From Karalla daura (taxonomy: Eukaryota > Chordata > Actinopteri > Chaetodontiformes > Leiognathidae): a stretch of DNA of 64,000 nucleotides. Numbering within the stretch: position 1 is the stretch's first letter; each line of letters opens with the position of its first letter. A program made the translations under genes and the position numbers. The stretch covers positions 559,001 to 623,000 of the forward strand of contig CM055188.1 of assembly GCA_029224185.1 (NCBI GenBank). Direction: 5' to 3'. Under the pieces are notes generated by a model, which searched no databases, was not told where the DNA came from, and was given only the letters and a program-made list of their open reading frames with translations. Below are positions 52,371-63,999 of this stretch, piece after piece.

Positions 52371-52809
52371 GCTTTCATGAGGCAGCAGTTGATTCCAGGT
52401 GGTTGTTGCTTGTCTGATAGTTATAATTTTGTCGTTGAAGAAACTCAGGAAGCCACAGCTACTGAAATGCATACACTGCTTGGTGTAGTTATGATTCGGA
52501 GTCAGTCTTGCTACAGTGGTGAATAGGAACCTGGAGTTATCCTTATTTTCTTCACTGAGAGAGGTATAGTATCTGGCTCTGGCATAACACAGAGCCATCC
52601 TATATATTTCAAGGCCATCTTTCCAGACCTGAAAAAGGTTTTTAGTCAAGCACCATTTCCTCTCGAGTTTCAAAGTTTCCAGTGTGTTCCAGTGAGCTGA
52701 CCTCTTTCACTTGTTGTGGAAAAGTTTTTGATCTGTCTGGGGAAAAAAAAGACCAGAACAGAAGTGTTCACACTGACCACTGCCAGTGGATCAGAGGAGT
52801 ATTTCCCTC

Positions 52810-53335
52810 ACAGCTCGCCACGCCACGTGCTGCGCGCCCTGCTTCGACCATACTTCTGCGACCATTCTTCCGAGCTCTGTAATGTTCTTGGTCACCACAA
52901 GGGGGCGTGCCAATCTATACACAGGCCTGTCCTGCCCCCGGAGAACGAGATGTAAACAATTCTGATCCTAGTAGTTAGGCGATTTGTGTTGCCACCTTTC
53001 CGGTTTTCACAGACTGTCCCGGGAAAAAAAACATTCAATTCTCTCGGGACACTGAATGTCCCAGAAGAATCGTCCCTGAATGTTTGTGTTTCTGTGTATT
53101 TTTCTGTATCCTATGTGCACAGTGTGTGTATGTACACACACACACACACTCACACTCACTCACTCACTCACTCACTCACTCACTCACTCAGTCTCTGTCT
53201 TATACATGCACACAGTCCCCGAAAGGTGTCTTATGAGCAATCCAAAGACACACATAGTGCTCCAAACCAACGGGCACACATCTCGGAGCACTCTCGAAAT
53301 GTCAGCGTGCTGGAATTGTCTAGTTAATAAGCTAT
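52810..53335. repeat. Relative of the nested element at 46.3 kb, then rep-B end
   Basis: 52840-53100 closely matches 46300-46575 ('ttcttccgagctctgtaatg', 'ctctcgggacactgaatgtc'). After a CACA/CACT tract, 53215-53335 matches a rep-B terminus seen at 23700-23760 ('acacatctcggagcactctc'). Confidence 0.75.
53134..53190. repeat. (AC)n(CACT)n microsatellite
   Basis: A short AC run followed by about ten CACT units. Confidence 0.96.
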
Positions 53336-53509
53336 GGTCATGCATTGAGGGACATGGTAATTAGTATGGCTGGGTGGAGAGGGCTCACTTAGGCTCACAC
53401 TAGGCTAACATAGTCACCATCATTTAACCGGGTAAAAGAAGATCAAAGTTGCTTGAAATAATTGAAATGTAAGCCTAAACAGCCAGCCTTCTCCAAGACC
53501 CTGTCTCTA

Positions 53510-53960
53510 AAGTGCCACCTTGAAATTTTCAAAAAGCCTTTCCAAAAGGGTTTTTTCATCCAGATGCTCAATAAAAAAATTGCAGAGTAATTTCATTCCA
53601 TTAACTTGACATTATGTAATCATCACCAAATGGCTTTGTGATAAAAAGTTCATCCCTTTTCTTTATGTCCAATTTTGATGCTTTATAGTGTATATTCCAG
53701 CAGCTCTCTCTCCAACATCCTTTATCCAAACTTCTTCAAAATTTCTGGACATAAGAGTTTCAGACCTCCACATTCTAACAAGTCATCTTGCTCATCATGA
53801 TCCTTTGTGGAAACGGTATATGACATATTTTAAATTGACAAACACCAACCCCAAACTCTAAAACTGATCAACTCAAGTGGTCACATGATGGCAGATGAAA
53901 CTCCACAGTGACACAATAATTATGATTTTTGTAAAACCAGTTTTTCATTTTCATTGCAGT
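53510..53960. repeat. rep-P repeat, uninterrupted copy
   Basis: 'gccaccttgaaattttcaaa' through 'aaatggctttgtgataaaaa' and 'ccagcagctctctctccaac' bridges the two halves at 45060-45259 and 49518-49740. No coding frame. Confidence 0.6.
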
Positions 53961-54229
53961 ATTATACTAAATGTGATTGCAATAATAAAGATTTATGTTT
54001 CAGTATTTATTTTGACTGTTGACAAATTAACAGTGAACATGAATGCATAATGTCAGGGTGAATTTTAATTCTGTTACAAGTCCTGAAGTAAATGTAACGG
54101 AGTGAATGTAGGGGATTACTATCCACCTTTGTCAGCCTCTGCCTCTTTTTTATTTTAAGACTAGAAAGAGAGAAGAGGAGATGGTTCATCATCACTGAAT
54201 CCAGGGCCTGGATTCATCCACCCTGTCTA

Positions 54230-54690
54230 AAATTGGGCCCTACACAAAAAAGACAAAGTGGGCCCCCCGTGCCAAAATCTGCAATTTGGTCACCCCCATC
54301 TCCGGCCAAAATCATGTGCCTGCAGCGCATCTGACCATTGACCAGTCAAGCAACCAGCGAGGTTGTCAATCAATGCAGTGACAGCTTGTGCAAAAAATAA
54401 AAACAGGTCTCTCCTTCTCTAACCCTCCCCCTCCCCGTGCCTGCAGCATATCTGACCAGTGGTCTAATCGACTGCTATCAATCATTGCAGTCATGCCTGC
54501 GTTGTCAGATTACAACATACAAAAAGGTCTGCTCTCTCTCTCCTCCTACCTTGTGCTCTCAGCTTATCTTGTAGCAGGCCTCACTGCTGCGCGTGTGCAC
54601 ATCTTTGCAAAATGGGGCCCCTATTGGATCGCAGGGCCCTATGTACTGTGCGTTCTCTGCGTGTAGGCAGGAGCAGCCCTGACTCAATCA
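54230..54690. repeat. Dispersed repeat related to the interior of the 57.4-kb hAT
   Basis: It has two internal, similar blocks ('gcatctgaccattgaccagt', 'gcatatctgaccagtggtct'), and the same phrases recur at 57475-57640 ('ccctattggatc'). Confidence 0.6.
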
Positions 54691-54867
54691 CAGGGATGCT
54701 GCTCAGGTTAGAAGACACTCCTCTTCAAAGTGTATTAAAAAGAGGAGGCTTGGGATGGTCTACCACCAATAACTCCACAGTTGTCAGTACCCTGACCCTT
54801 TTGCGAGGAACCACTGACAGCTGCTTGAAGCTTTATTATTTTTTGTTTCCCAAATTCAATGTCAGCA

Positions 54868-54924
54868 TTTATATATATCATGTATATATACATGTATGTA
54901 TATATGTATGTGTATATATACATG

Positions 54925-54955
<31 letters not shown>

Positions 54956-54956
54956 T
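54868..54956. repeat. (TA)n-rich microsatellite
   Basis: TA/TATG repeats ending in about 15 pure TA units. Confidence 0.95.
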
Positions 54957-55267
54957 GTGATATATTCTCCACTAATACTCTGAGGTATTCTAGTAAACTA
55001 CAAATTTTTACATGCATTTTATTTATGCATGTAATGGGTAACTTCAGGGCGGTGCCATGACAGCCTGCCATCTTGAAACTGCAGCCAATCAACCCATTTT
55101 CCCTGTGATCCTGCACAGAGGCATTGAAGGTGAAGATCAGCAAGAGAGGCTTTTTCATACACAGAGGCCACTGTAGTTGCTATGCATGTATGAAATGGGG
55201 AGGCACGGGGACACAACACACACACTTGCTCACACCTAAATCCTTTTTCTTCCTCTCTCTATCTCAG

Positions 55268-55678
55268 GATGTGAACTGCAGCAATGATATTGAAGCTAAT
55301 GAAGGGAGGAGGACACAGTCTGAAGTACAGACCCTGCCAGACTCCTTTTCCCGACAGCAAGTGTCAGCACTCAACCATCATTTAAGCCTCCTGTCTCATC
55401 CCTTTGCATATCCATGGCAAACCACCTTGAGCTGATTCAGGAGCTTCAGCAGTTAGACAACTTGCCCAGCCTGGAGCGGCTGCAGGCAGCCCAGAAGCGC
55501 CGTACTCATCAACTCAAGAGGTGGGCTTTGTACGAGAAGGAGGTACAGAACAAAAAGCGAAAGGCTGACAAGAAGGGGCGCAATGTGAACTGCCTGCAGA
55601 AAGGGTGCAAGAGGCATGTGTCATTTGCTGCCAGCATTGCCCTGCTGGAGGCTGCGGCAAGGAATGATCAAGACGAAG
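55268..55678 (+). CDS. PPP1R16A/B-like first coding exon (ATG at 55414)
   Basis: An acceptor ('cctctctctatctcag') precedes 55268. The exon has about 146 bp of 5' UTR, then ATG 55414 and 88 codons, ending in phase 1 at donor gtaggg (55679). The protein starts MANHLELIQELQQLDNLPSL, then ERLQAAQKRRTHQLKRWALY, a Lys-rich coiled-coil-like stretch, KRHVSF (residues 66-71) and IALLEAAARNDQDE. From family knowledge this is the N-terminus of the MYPT-type protein phosphatase 1 subunits PPP1R16A (MYPT3) and PPP1R16B (TIMAP): a helix, the RVxF-type PP1-docking motif, then the first ankyrin helix. These are membrane-anchored by C-terminal prenylation and steer PP1 at the plasma membrane. The ankyrin and C-terminal exons are not seen, so they must lie beyond 64 kb. 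I cannot choose between the A and B paralogues. Confidence 0.82.
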
Positions 55679-55689
55679 GTAGGGGATGA

Positions 55690-56560
55690 TTAAGACTACT
55701 AAGCTAAGAGTGAGACCTACCATGAAACTTGGTAGTGCCACATTTGCAATACATTTAGCAATACATTCAGCAATACATTCATGTTGACTTTGTTCTGCAA
55801 GGAAACTGTTGAAAATGAATATCTGCCAGTGTTTTAGTCAGAAATTTTAGTTTTAGTTAGAAGGACAATGGTCTCTACCGTGACAACAGTTTTGTGGACA
55901 TCTGATTGTTCCTGAATTGTGTGTTTTTTATAATTTGGCAATTCCATTGTTTCCTCTGGATACAGGATTGATTTAGGGTTGTGTGGACATCTGGACAATT
56001 GTATGGACCTTTTCTGTGTGTTAGGAAATGTAGGAGTACAATCCGGGTTGCTCGACTTGACTACCCACCATGCTAATAAAATGACTCAAATGCAGAGAGA
56101 AACCACAGTTCTTAAAAAGGCAGTACATTATTCAAACCCCTCAAGAACCCAAAAGGAAAACTCAGAATCCACAGAAAAATCAAGGTTTTCCAAATGTTTC
56201 AGTTCACAACCAAGCAGACAAAGTAACAAAATTCCAAATGCTCTGAAGGTATATCTTCTAACAAAAATTCCAGGACCACATGAAAAGAAAAGGAAAAAAA
56301 CAAGAAGTCACAAAAGAAAAGATATCCAAAAACCAAGGGGATCAAAACACAAAAGGCAGCAAGGCTACAGAGAGGAACGAGAGCTCAGCCTCACCAGGGT
56401 AACACCACAAATACTTTGTGCAACTAACAGACAGAGAACAGAACTTAAATACCCTGACAATGAAGACAATTGAGAACAGGTGGACACATACTGAAAAGGA
56501 GGGGAACAGGTGTGCATGGCAAACAAAACTGCACACTAATGGAAAATTGCATCTTATTTT
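55690..56560. other. Intron of the PPP1R16-like gene; repeat-like, no exon
   Basis: 56085-56530 is A-rich with 'ggaacaggtgtgcatggc' and similar phrases found in fish retroelement tails. A 164-codon frame across 55979-56473 is low-complexity (Lys/Arg/Ser-rich) and I do not trust it. Confidence 0.45.
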
Positions 56561-56817
56561 GATTTGATTTGGTGTTTGATTTTGTTGTGGTCAACCAATA
56601 TATACCCTTCAAGAAACCCCTTAGTGCACTGTAGGAGCGTGCAACCTCGGCTTACTGACACTCATGGTCGAACCCTCCCCCATACGGAGGATAGAGTTGG
56701 TTGCAGTGGGAGGGTGGTTTGGAAAGGACCCAGAGAGAACATCTACCATGCATTCCTCACCGAGTCTCACAAGACTGACCCTTAAGGTGCTTCCACAGGA
56801 ACTGGGAATATAGATTG

Positions 56818-57015
56818 GGCCAGGAAGGTTCAGCTCCGTAACGACCGCTTCGAGACCTACCTCAGGCTGGTCAGGGAGCTACAGCTCCATAACGCCCGTT
56901 TTGAGGTCTACTTCAGGCTGGTCCGGGAGCTACAGCTCCATAACGCCCGTTTTGAGGTCTACTTCAGGCTGGTCCGGGAGCTACAGCTCCATAACGCCCG
57001 TTTTGAGGTCTACTT
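56818..57015 (+). repeat. 51-bp tandem repeat encoding a 17-residue unit
   Basis: Three full units start 'caggctggtc' at 56863, 56914 and 56965, preceded by a diverged partial unit from about 56818. In one frame each unit reads RLVRELQLHNARFEVYF; 51 is divisible by 3, so the frame stays open from about 56784 to a TGA near 57038. The sequence also contains the palindrome 'gagctacagctc'. It may be a remnant of a retroelement protein; no family recognised. Confidence 0.85.
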
Positions 57016-57039
57016 AGGCAAAGCAGGGAGCAGTTGAAC

Positions 57040-57423
57040 TGCCTGCCCAGTAAACCTTGTGTCCCAGAGATCGGGAAACTCGATTAGCTGCCCCTCCATA
57101 GTTCTGGAGTCCTCTCGAACTTGTGACCCGACAACTTCTCTCCTATTGGACGCGCCGCGATGACGTCACAGCGCGCATCGCCCGAGTTGAACATTTCTCA
57201 ACTCTTGCGTGCTGCTCTGCGCACCCACATACATAATGAATGGGTTTCCCGCCCGCTGCCTGCGCTTGCCGCAGTCTATGTGGAAGCACCTTTACACTGA
57301 TAGTAACCAGGCTAGGGTAGGGCTTTATGTTGCGGCTCCATTCCTGGTTCCCAATGAGTCATCTTGGTGGAGACAGGAAAAAATACCACTTAACCTAACC
57401 CATCCTCTTAGGTTCGTTAAATG
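57040..57423. other. No gene identified
   Basis: A G+C-rich patch with CpGs at 57130-57260 ('ggacgcgccgcgatgacgtc'). Short frames only. It continues after the hAT insertion at 58229. Confidence 0.4.
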
Positions 57424-57431
57424 GCAAGAGC

Positions 57432-57705
57432 TAGGGGTGTAACAATTAATCGATAAAATCGATTAGGACCGCATATGACCAGTGATCAGTCGATGGACTG
57501 CTGTCAATCATTGCAGTGACACCGTGTGCGCCTCCCTCTCTTCTTGCCTCACACTGACAGCCGATCCTGCAGTGCGGCTCACGGCTGCGCATATGCGCAT
57601 CTTCTGTGCAGAACGGGCCCCTATTGGATCTAATAACTTAAAAAAAAACTTTTTAACCGGGATGATCCGGGATGGAGGTGGGCGATGGTCGTCCCTCGGA
57701 TGGCA

Positions 57706-57737
<32 letters not shown>

Positions 57738-58220
57738 AGGACATGTCGGTTGGATGGACTGCTGTCAATCATTGCAGTGAAGTGCACCATGCACATCATA
57801 GCAAGCAGCTGTTTTGACAGCATCCTGAAAGTGCTGTTGACCGACATGAGGCCTCTGTCAATGGTAGGAGATGATGGCTTCAAAGCAATGATCCACACCC
57901 TGCAGCCTTGTTAGACTATTCCCTCTAGAATCCTTTTTTAAATTATTTATATTATTTTAAAATTATTTTTAGTTTGGGCTGCTCTAATAATTTTAAAAGT
58001 TTTTTTTTGCATTATTTTGCAGTAATATTCAGTAAGTAACTCAGTATAATTCAGTAAGTAACAATAAAATTAGGGAGACATAAATAAATGCCAGCAACAT
58101 GCTGGATCAAACTGAGAACCAACTCGTCTCCTCATCCTTCTCTTCTTTACAATGTAAATGAAATATTTGCATTTTTTCCCTATTAATCGATTATCAAAGT
58201 AGTCGTCAGTTGTAGCCCTA
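57432..58220. mobile_element. 789-bp hAT element with perfect 8-bp target duplication
   Basis: GCAAGAGC occurs at 57424-57431 and 58221-58228. The ends TAGGGGTGTAAC and GTTGTAGCCCTA are inverted repeats, each followed inward by an 'aatcgat' block. Inside, 57808-57909 still encodes ILKVLLTDMRPLSMVGDDGF and KAMIHTLQP, a conserved piece of fish ZBED-like hAT transposases. So this is an internally deleted derivative of an autonomous hAT. Confidence 0.95.
57707..57736. repeat. Poly-C run (30)
   Basis: Uninterrupted C30 inside the hAT element. Its true length is uncertain in any assembly. Confidence 0.97.
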
Positions 58221-58228
58221 GCAAGAGC

Positions 58229-58529
58229 CCTGGCTATTGGAATATGTGGCTGACTCCAAGGTCTCTTGCCCTCCATTGGATTACCACCAGTCTCCGGCCT
58301 AATAGAGTAGACACATTGGATGTTGTGCTGTTTTTCACCTACAGAACATGGGGATGACAAATATCAGTTTATGATTTCTTGTGTGAAGTCTCTGGTATAC
58401 TCCTTCCTGAACTACTTCTATGACAATCCTCGAAGTGGCCATCTTGGGCCATTGAAAACATTCCTGAGGCTGCTGGAGGTGCTACAGCACCTGCGGTGTT
58501 CTACATAAGGATTTTTACTTTCTCTACAC
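58229..58529. other. No identified gene; short exon-like frame
   Basis: A frame from about 58331 (after 'ttttcacctacag') encodes KYQFMISCVKSLVYSFLNYF and more to a stop at 58506. I recognise no family and cannot find a partner exon. Confidence 0.3.
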
Positions 58530-59460
58530 TATATTCAGTGTCTAACTATGCCTCGGCAAGTGGGTGTTGCTTTGTCCCCATCAAAATTCCCAACTTTGAC
58601 TTGCAAACGATCCAGAATCGATCCAGAATCTGGACAAGTTAAAAGATAAGTTTTGTTCCTGAGACTCTCCTGGACGCGTCAATGTATTACAATCCAAATT
58701 TTGACCAAAATTGCCAACTTAATTACTGCCCCAGAATAGCAAAAAAATCCCATAAGAAATGAATTGGAAAAACAAAGAAATTCCAAGAAGTCACCACCAA
58801 ACAAACAACACAAAATTTCACAAGTTCGGAGGTGCAGTAATTTTTGTGTTTCTTAGATTTTGTATAGAATTATTGATTTGATTGTGCTGTTCCACTGCAA
58901 ACAAATGCTAAAAACCTCGAGCACCTAAATATGTATAATTGCAACAATTTTCTCTTAGATTTGGTGTATCATCTGACAGAATTACCATAATGCTGATATT
59001 TTTGGCCACGACCATACAGGCCACCTGTCAACGTTAATGTAGAAATTTCATTTAAACTTTGAAATAGTAAAACTTTCTTGGTTCTTGGGTCTCTTGCTGT
59101 AACATCCAGGCTGTCTCAAAACTATGTGGGTTTCACATTTTCACCTCTGTTAGAGTGGGGAAAAGCCAATTGTTGGCAGTGGAGGATTGCTGAAAAATCA
59201 GCTCTTACTTCTCTCTTTTCATTCTGCTCCTAGCCACACCATACGCAGTAAGCAAATCCTTTTTTTAGTTTGATGGATAAATTTGTTTTCATATGATTTG
59301 TGCCAAAAACCTTTGCGCCTTATAAAATTTAAATGGTGAGCCTCAGAATCACCCTAATGCACCCTCTACTCTCCATAAACCGCAATGCATTTTCCTACTC
59401 CTGTGATCAAACTTGAAATTTCAGCTCCTGACTGTGGCCATAAGTACGATACGATGTATC
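58530..59460 (+). repeat. rep-B dispersed repeat, diverged copy
   Basis: Collinear with 23380-24500: 'acgatccagaatc', 'ctcctggacgcgtc', 'cccataagaaatgaattgg' and 'cctcagaatcaccc'. Much more diverged than the other two copies and therefore older. Confidence 0.7.
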
Positions 59461-60900
59461 AACATGCTGAGAGGTACTGCAAGAGAGAATAAGTTTCCCA
59501 GTGTTTTATAGTTTAAATGAAGGTTCTACATCAGTGTATGGCTGATGGTTGTTTGATGGTGAGTTTTCAATTTTCTACATTTTTTTATTTTTGGGAATAC
59601 TGTTGGAATGCTTTCTCCAATCAGGAATGTAAATCCACCAACATGGAGTCTCGCGTCTTGGAAACACACTGGTGCAATTACTTTTTCCAGAGTCTCCATA
59701 GTTTGGCCACAGTCCCAAGTCAAATTTGAAGGACTTTTTTCTTTTACCCTTGACGGGGTCATGGGGTGTGTGGCAGTTTACAATTCATTTCCTCTGGTGA
59801 GGTCCCTAGTGGCACAGGGGTTTGTGTGTGTGAACCAGTAGAATAGTAACTTTTGGCATCATTACACTATCACAAACGGGACTCCACGTCAACAGGAGAC
59901 ATTTTTGAGTCCCTTGTACAGCTTTAAATCACATGAATTCATGTCTAAGATGTTAGGGTTAGAGTTTGGCACATATGCTGAACTGAACCCTCCACCACAT
60001 TAGGTGGAGTTCAGTGTTCAAAACCCTGTTGACAATGTGAAAGAAATCTATTGGCCATGAAGAAGCAGTACACATCGGCCGTCATCGATGTTGATTCATG
60101 TGTAGTCCTTGCTGCCCTGTTGAAAAAGACCGATATGCCATCGATCCATGTTTCTAAATAGGGTGAGCAAACGCCCTCTTTTGCCCAGGCATGTCCTCTT
60201 TTCATGATGCTTAAATTCATTAAAATGTCTGGTTTTTAATTGCCTGGCACTTTGCACAGGCTGTCCTGTGTGTGGCCCTGCAATGTGCAGACAGAGAAGT
60301 AGAGAGAACAGATTACACATGGATTTTGACCCAGTAGCACCCCACCCCAAAATAATAAAAAAAAAAAATCTAAATATGGTCACCATAGATATATAGATAA
60401 TTTATCATATATGGCTATGATGGTCACCTGTCAATGGAAGTGGAAGTCAAGTCAGTAGTTCATGTTCACCTCAGGAAATCCACCCTCCAAAAGAAAGGTA
60501 TGTGACTTTTTGAATTTTTTTTTTTAATTTGGCTTTGGTACTTTATCAGAGGATTTTTACTTTTTGAAGGAGGAAATTCTTACTGTGGTGACTATATAAT
60601 ATGCCCTAATTTATGATCCAGTACATGTAGCACAATGAGCTTTATCATGTGACTGACAAATTGGCATTTCTAACAAATATACCATGTTAAAAATCAATGG
60701 ATTACAAAAATTTGAAAATGGACATTGTAACAATAACAATCAAATGTTGGTTGTTGAGAAACTTAAAGCAATATCATATATTTCCTTTTCACACCCACAT
60801 ATGGTATTCTTTTCTCCATTACCAACATGTAAAGGCCGAATTTTTGGCGGTCTGTTTTGTCCGACATGATGAAAGCCATGTAAAAGAGACTATTGGTACC
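59461..60900. other. No gene recognised; possible MITE at about 60155-60385
   Basis: 60158 'agggtgagcaaacgccctct' and 60370-60385 'aaatatggtcacc' look like weak inverted ends of a fish MITE ('ggtga-ca' motif), and another 'agggtgaccaaat' is at 61979. A (CATC)n tract lies at 60925-60985. Everything else is featureless AT-rich sequence. Confidence 0.35.
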
Positions 60901-61014
60901 AAGCCTGGTATATTGGCCCATGGTCCATCCATCCGTCCATACATCCATCCATACATCCGTCCAGCTTATCTATACACCCATCCATATATCAGCATATAGT
61001 TTGGTTAGATATTG

Positions 61015-61925
61015 TTTCTAGAGTCCAAGCAAAGAAGTTGCACAAACCCTATTGTATTTCGAATGTTCAAATGTTAGGGACCTCACCATTTTCGGCATGC
61101 GCATTGGGACCGGCAAAAATGTGTGTATTTTTAAGTCGCTCAAACTGCGTGGGACAGAATTGCACAACAGTGCAACCTACAGATGAAGCCACATAAAATT
61201 TACCTACTTAAAGTGACTTTATCTTATCTTGCTCTGAGCTGGATGCCGACAAATTGCCACTGAATTGACAGGGTTAATCTGATCCCCCACAATGAAGTAG
61301 TAAATGAGACCCTAAATAGAAATGCCCCAAAACAGCAAGAGTGAAAACCAGCAGTTATACCTCATTTATCCAACAGGAGAAGCAGTGATAATGTCCTGCC
61401 CGCAACCCCATCTGCTACATACACGGACCGACACCTCCATCTCTACTATCCCTACATAACTGCGATTGAACCAGTAGGCTCTTATTAAATCACTGTCGTC
61501 CAGTGTTCTGAAAATATGTCTCTGCATCTGAACAGCCCTGAAAGTGAAACGTAACACCACTACCAGACGAAACATACTGTACCTGTATATTTGCACAAAA
61601 TGTCCGGTGTAAAAGCCATTTTTTGATCCACATGAACTGAACTCGTAAACTCTGTGAAAAGTTTAGAGCTGTACTCCTGTTGAGCAGCACAGTAATATCT
61701 CCTGTAGAATATATAATGGTAAGATTGCTAAAAAGTATTTTAATAAAAATATTTTTTGTTTGATTTGCTTGCTTTTGCTCATCATCTATCAGTCCAAACC
61801 AGTCAAACCAAATGCATTTTAGGCTCTATAAATAGTTGTTGTTACCATGGGAGACAACAAGAAACAACAAAAAAGATATTCACAGCATCATGTTTATCTT
61901 AACTCTGCTATTCCAGCAGCGCAAA
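61015..61925. other. rep-C scrap, then no gene
   Basis: 61018-61170 carries 'gcacaaaccctattgtattt' and 'ggcatgcgcattgggaccgg', a rep-C-like segment. The remainder has no readable frame. Confidence 0.4.
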
Positions 61926-61926
61926 T

Positions 61927-61929
<3 letters not shown>

Positions 61930-61973
<44 letters not shown>
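61930..61973. repeat. (AC)n microsatellite
   Basis: 22 AC units. Confidence 0.97.
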
Positions 61974-61974
<1 letters not shown>

Positions 61975-61976
<2 letters not shown>

Positions 61977-62955
61977 TAGGGTGACCAAATCCAGTGGTGT
62001 TTTGCATAGTATACAAAAACACAAATCAATGGTCAGGAGGAAAAAAATACAAAATAACATATAATCAGTTTTGTCTGTCATAGTAACACAATCAATGCCC
62101 TTCCAGCACCAAGGAGAGCACCTGGCTGAATTTTTTCTTGTAAGTTTGGTCCATCAAAAGTCTTTCAGTTCTCTCCATCACACTAACTGTTGCAAGCAGG
62201 CCAGCGGCAGATAATGCACTTTCAGCACATGGATGTATTAGAAGACCTGGATACGGCACTAAACATGGCTGCCGATTCATTCCTTTGGAGTCCGCTCGCC
62301 TGGCGTGTATGACTTGCTTCCGCATCGACGACCCATGAGAGTGTGTGCAGTAGAGTCACTCCCGGTAACACGGTATTATGAAGGAATATATTTCGAGAGA
62401 AACACAGGGAGAAAGCGCTGCAAGACGACCTGCATGCGCTTTCAGAGTGTATGTGAACTGCTGTGATGTCATGGTGTGTTGTGAAACTTTTTCTGAAGCT
62501 CGTCTGTCTTTTAAAAAAATGTGATACATGAAACGGACATGAATTGAAAATATGCAATACAAAGATCAGTAATTAGCTATGTCTGCAGGTGAGAGCATCT
62601 TGTCAACATTTTTACAGCTGTCTCTATTGCCGTCTATGGGGAAAATGCTTTTTGGGCCCATTGGGATTTCTGTTGCAATATCAGGGTTGGCCACTGGGGG
62701 AAATCGGATCGCCAGCAGACATCCAGGTCTGACTATACATCCATGTTTCAGCACCACAGAAAGCACCTGCTGGTGAAACACAAGAACATAGGACTCTCAT
62801 AAAATCTAGCAACACTCTGGCTCAGTGTTCACAATATCCTAATCTATATCTTAGGCAATGATCTTACCTTAGATGTTCTCGGCTTTATACTTTTTTCCTT
62901 GAACGGATGGCTTCTAATAAAGCCTTGCTAAAGTGCATAGCTGTAGAATTCTTTG
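61975..62955. other. No gene recognised
   Basis: Frames on either strand (for example the minus-strand frame ending 62092) are not family-like to me. It may belong to the 3' part of the hAT-like element that follows on the minus strand. Confidence 0.35.
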
Positions 62956-62959
62956 CAAC

Positions 62960-63999
62960 TACAAAGTTACAAAGTTGGTCTTGACTTGAATTTCACTCTT
63001 GATAAGGTCCACAGAGCAGAGGTTCCTCTGATCAGTCCAGGCTGCAGCCAAGAGAGAAAAAAATTGTTCCACAGAAGAATTGGTTATGGGGATGCTGAAG
63101 AGAAAGGATGCAACAGCAGTCAGATTTTGTGTCTTTGTGCTTTAAAGCAAGATCGACCACTTGTCCACAACAGGAGCTCTTCTCTCAACAATTTCCTGTA
63201 GGTGTGGCAGAGTCCCACAGTGCTCCTCATAGTCCAATTTCCCCCCTAATCTGTAGAGCCTCCGTGGCATCACTGAGCTGGGAGAATGTGAAGCTGCTAT
63301 TCAGCGCCAAACATGCAACATTCTTCAGATAGTTGTCTCATAGAAGTTGGAGATGATGCTTGATTGTTGCTGCCTTTTGGTCAGGAAATTGTAGGACAAT
63401 AGCACTAGTCTCCATTCTAAAGTAGGAATCAATTTGTCACTGTTGGAGCTTTGTCTTGAGAGTGAGCATGATGTCATATAGCTCACAGATGGTCGTATCC
63501 TGTCCCTCTAACAGAAGCACAACATCATGCCAGATCTTCAATATGTTATTGAGGAAAGCCAGGTATGCCTGTAGCTCAAGGGGTTGTTCCTCACCACCCT
63601 GTTTTCAACAGCTGCCACAGAGCTTTTGGGCACTGATTCTCTCCCAATGACAAGAAGTAGCTCTTGATAGCTGTCCAGCTGACATGCTGTCTCTGGACAG
63701 CAGGCCACAGACTCTACCATCTTGTACAGAGTCCGTGTACATGTCTCCGTGCAACATGATAATCCTCCACAAAGGCGAAAACTGCTTTCAATTCCTCTGT
63801 GCGTTGTGCAGAAACTGAAAAACGACAGAATATTTTGTTCACTACAGAGTCAATGTCAATGTTCAGCATGTCTCCAGCATGCTTTGCACAGTTGTGTACT
63901 ATGTGGGCCATACAGTTTGCCTTGATGATGCAACTGTTGTCTGCCTTCAGCTTTTGGAAAACAGAATTATTTTTCTTGTAGTTGACACTAGCATTATCA
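62960..63999 (-). pseudogene. hAT-like (ZBED5/KIAA1586-type) protein remnant, runs off the window
   Basis: Minus-strand pieces in order are: CAMAHIVHNCAKHAGDMLNID, VVNKIFCRFSVSAQRTEELK and a TRW site (63960-63716); CPETACQLDSYQELLLVIG (about 63700-63640); and near 63060-62970 FFSLLAAAWTDQRN followed by CSVD and IQVKTNF. The last resembles the C-terminal hAT dimerisation block. Frameshifts and stops separate them. Domesticated hAT-like genes of this kind exist in vertebrates, but the breaks here indicate a dead copy. The N-terminus lies beyond 64 kb. Confidence 0.7.

Larger units (their letters stand above)
50690..52800 (-). pseudogene. L2-like LINE reverse transcriptase, decayed and twice interrupted
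   Basis: In minus-strand order: LYSTSLSEENKDN and FLSFFNDKIITIRQ (52620-52380, pre-RT region); LDLTAAFETVD (52060-52000, motif A with one catalytic Asp); SGSAPGPLLFILF (about 51280, motif B/PQG degraded); FHCYAANIEIYI (about 51185, where YADD is expected, so the catalytic Asp pair is lost); FHLRNTGVG; SWLESS; and NTAVHVLTKTRKTDHIFPFL and SLHWFPI (50780-50690). It is interrupted by a 564-bp MITE and a Harbinger-like piece. Many stops; inactive. Confidence 0.82.

Noticed and set aside
53137..53327. Translated CACT repeat region as a Thr/Ser-rich protein
   Set aside because: Microsatellite translation followed by non-coding rep-B sequence.
55979..56473. 164-codon open frame (Lys/Arg/Ser-rich)
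   Set aside because: Low-complexity, A-rich, without domain or splice support, and repeat-like phrases occur in it. Probably not a gene.
58320..58508. Short frame after an acceptor-like site encoding KYQFMISCVKSL and more
   Set aside because: No recognised family and no partner exon; does not match the ankyrin repeats expected for a PPP1R16 second exon.
62092..62325. Minus-strand frame ending VLSLVLEGH as a conserved gene
   Set aside because: I cannot match it to a family; it may be part of the hAT-like relic, but the frame is not supported on its own.
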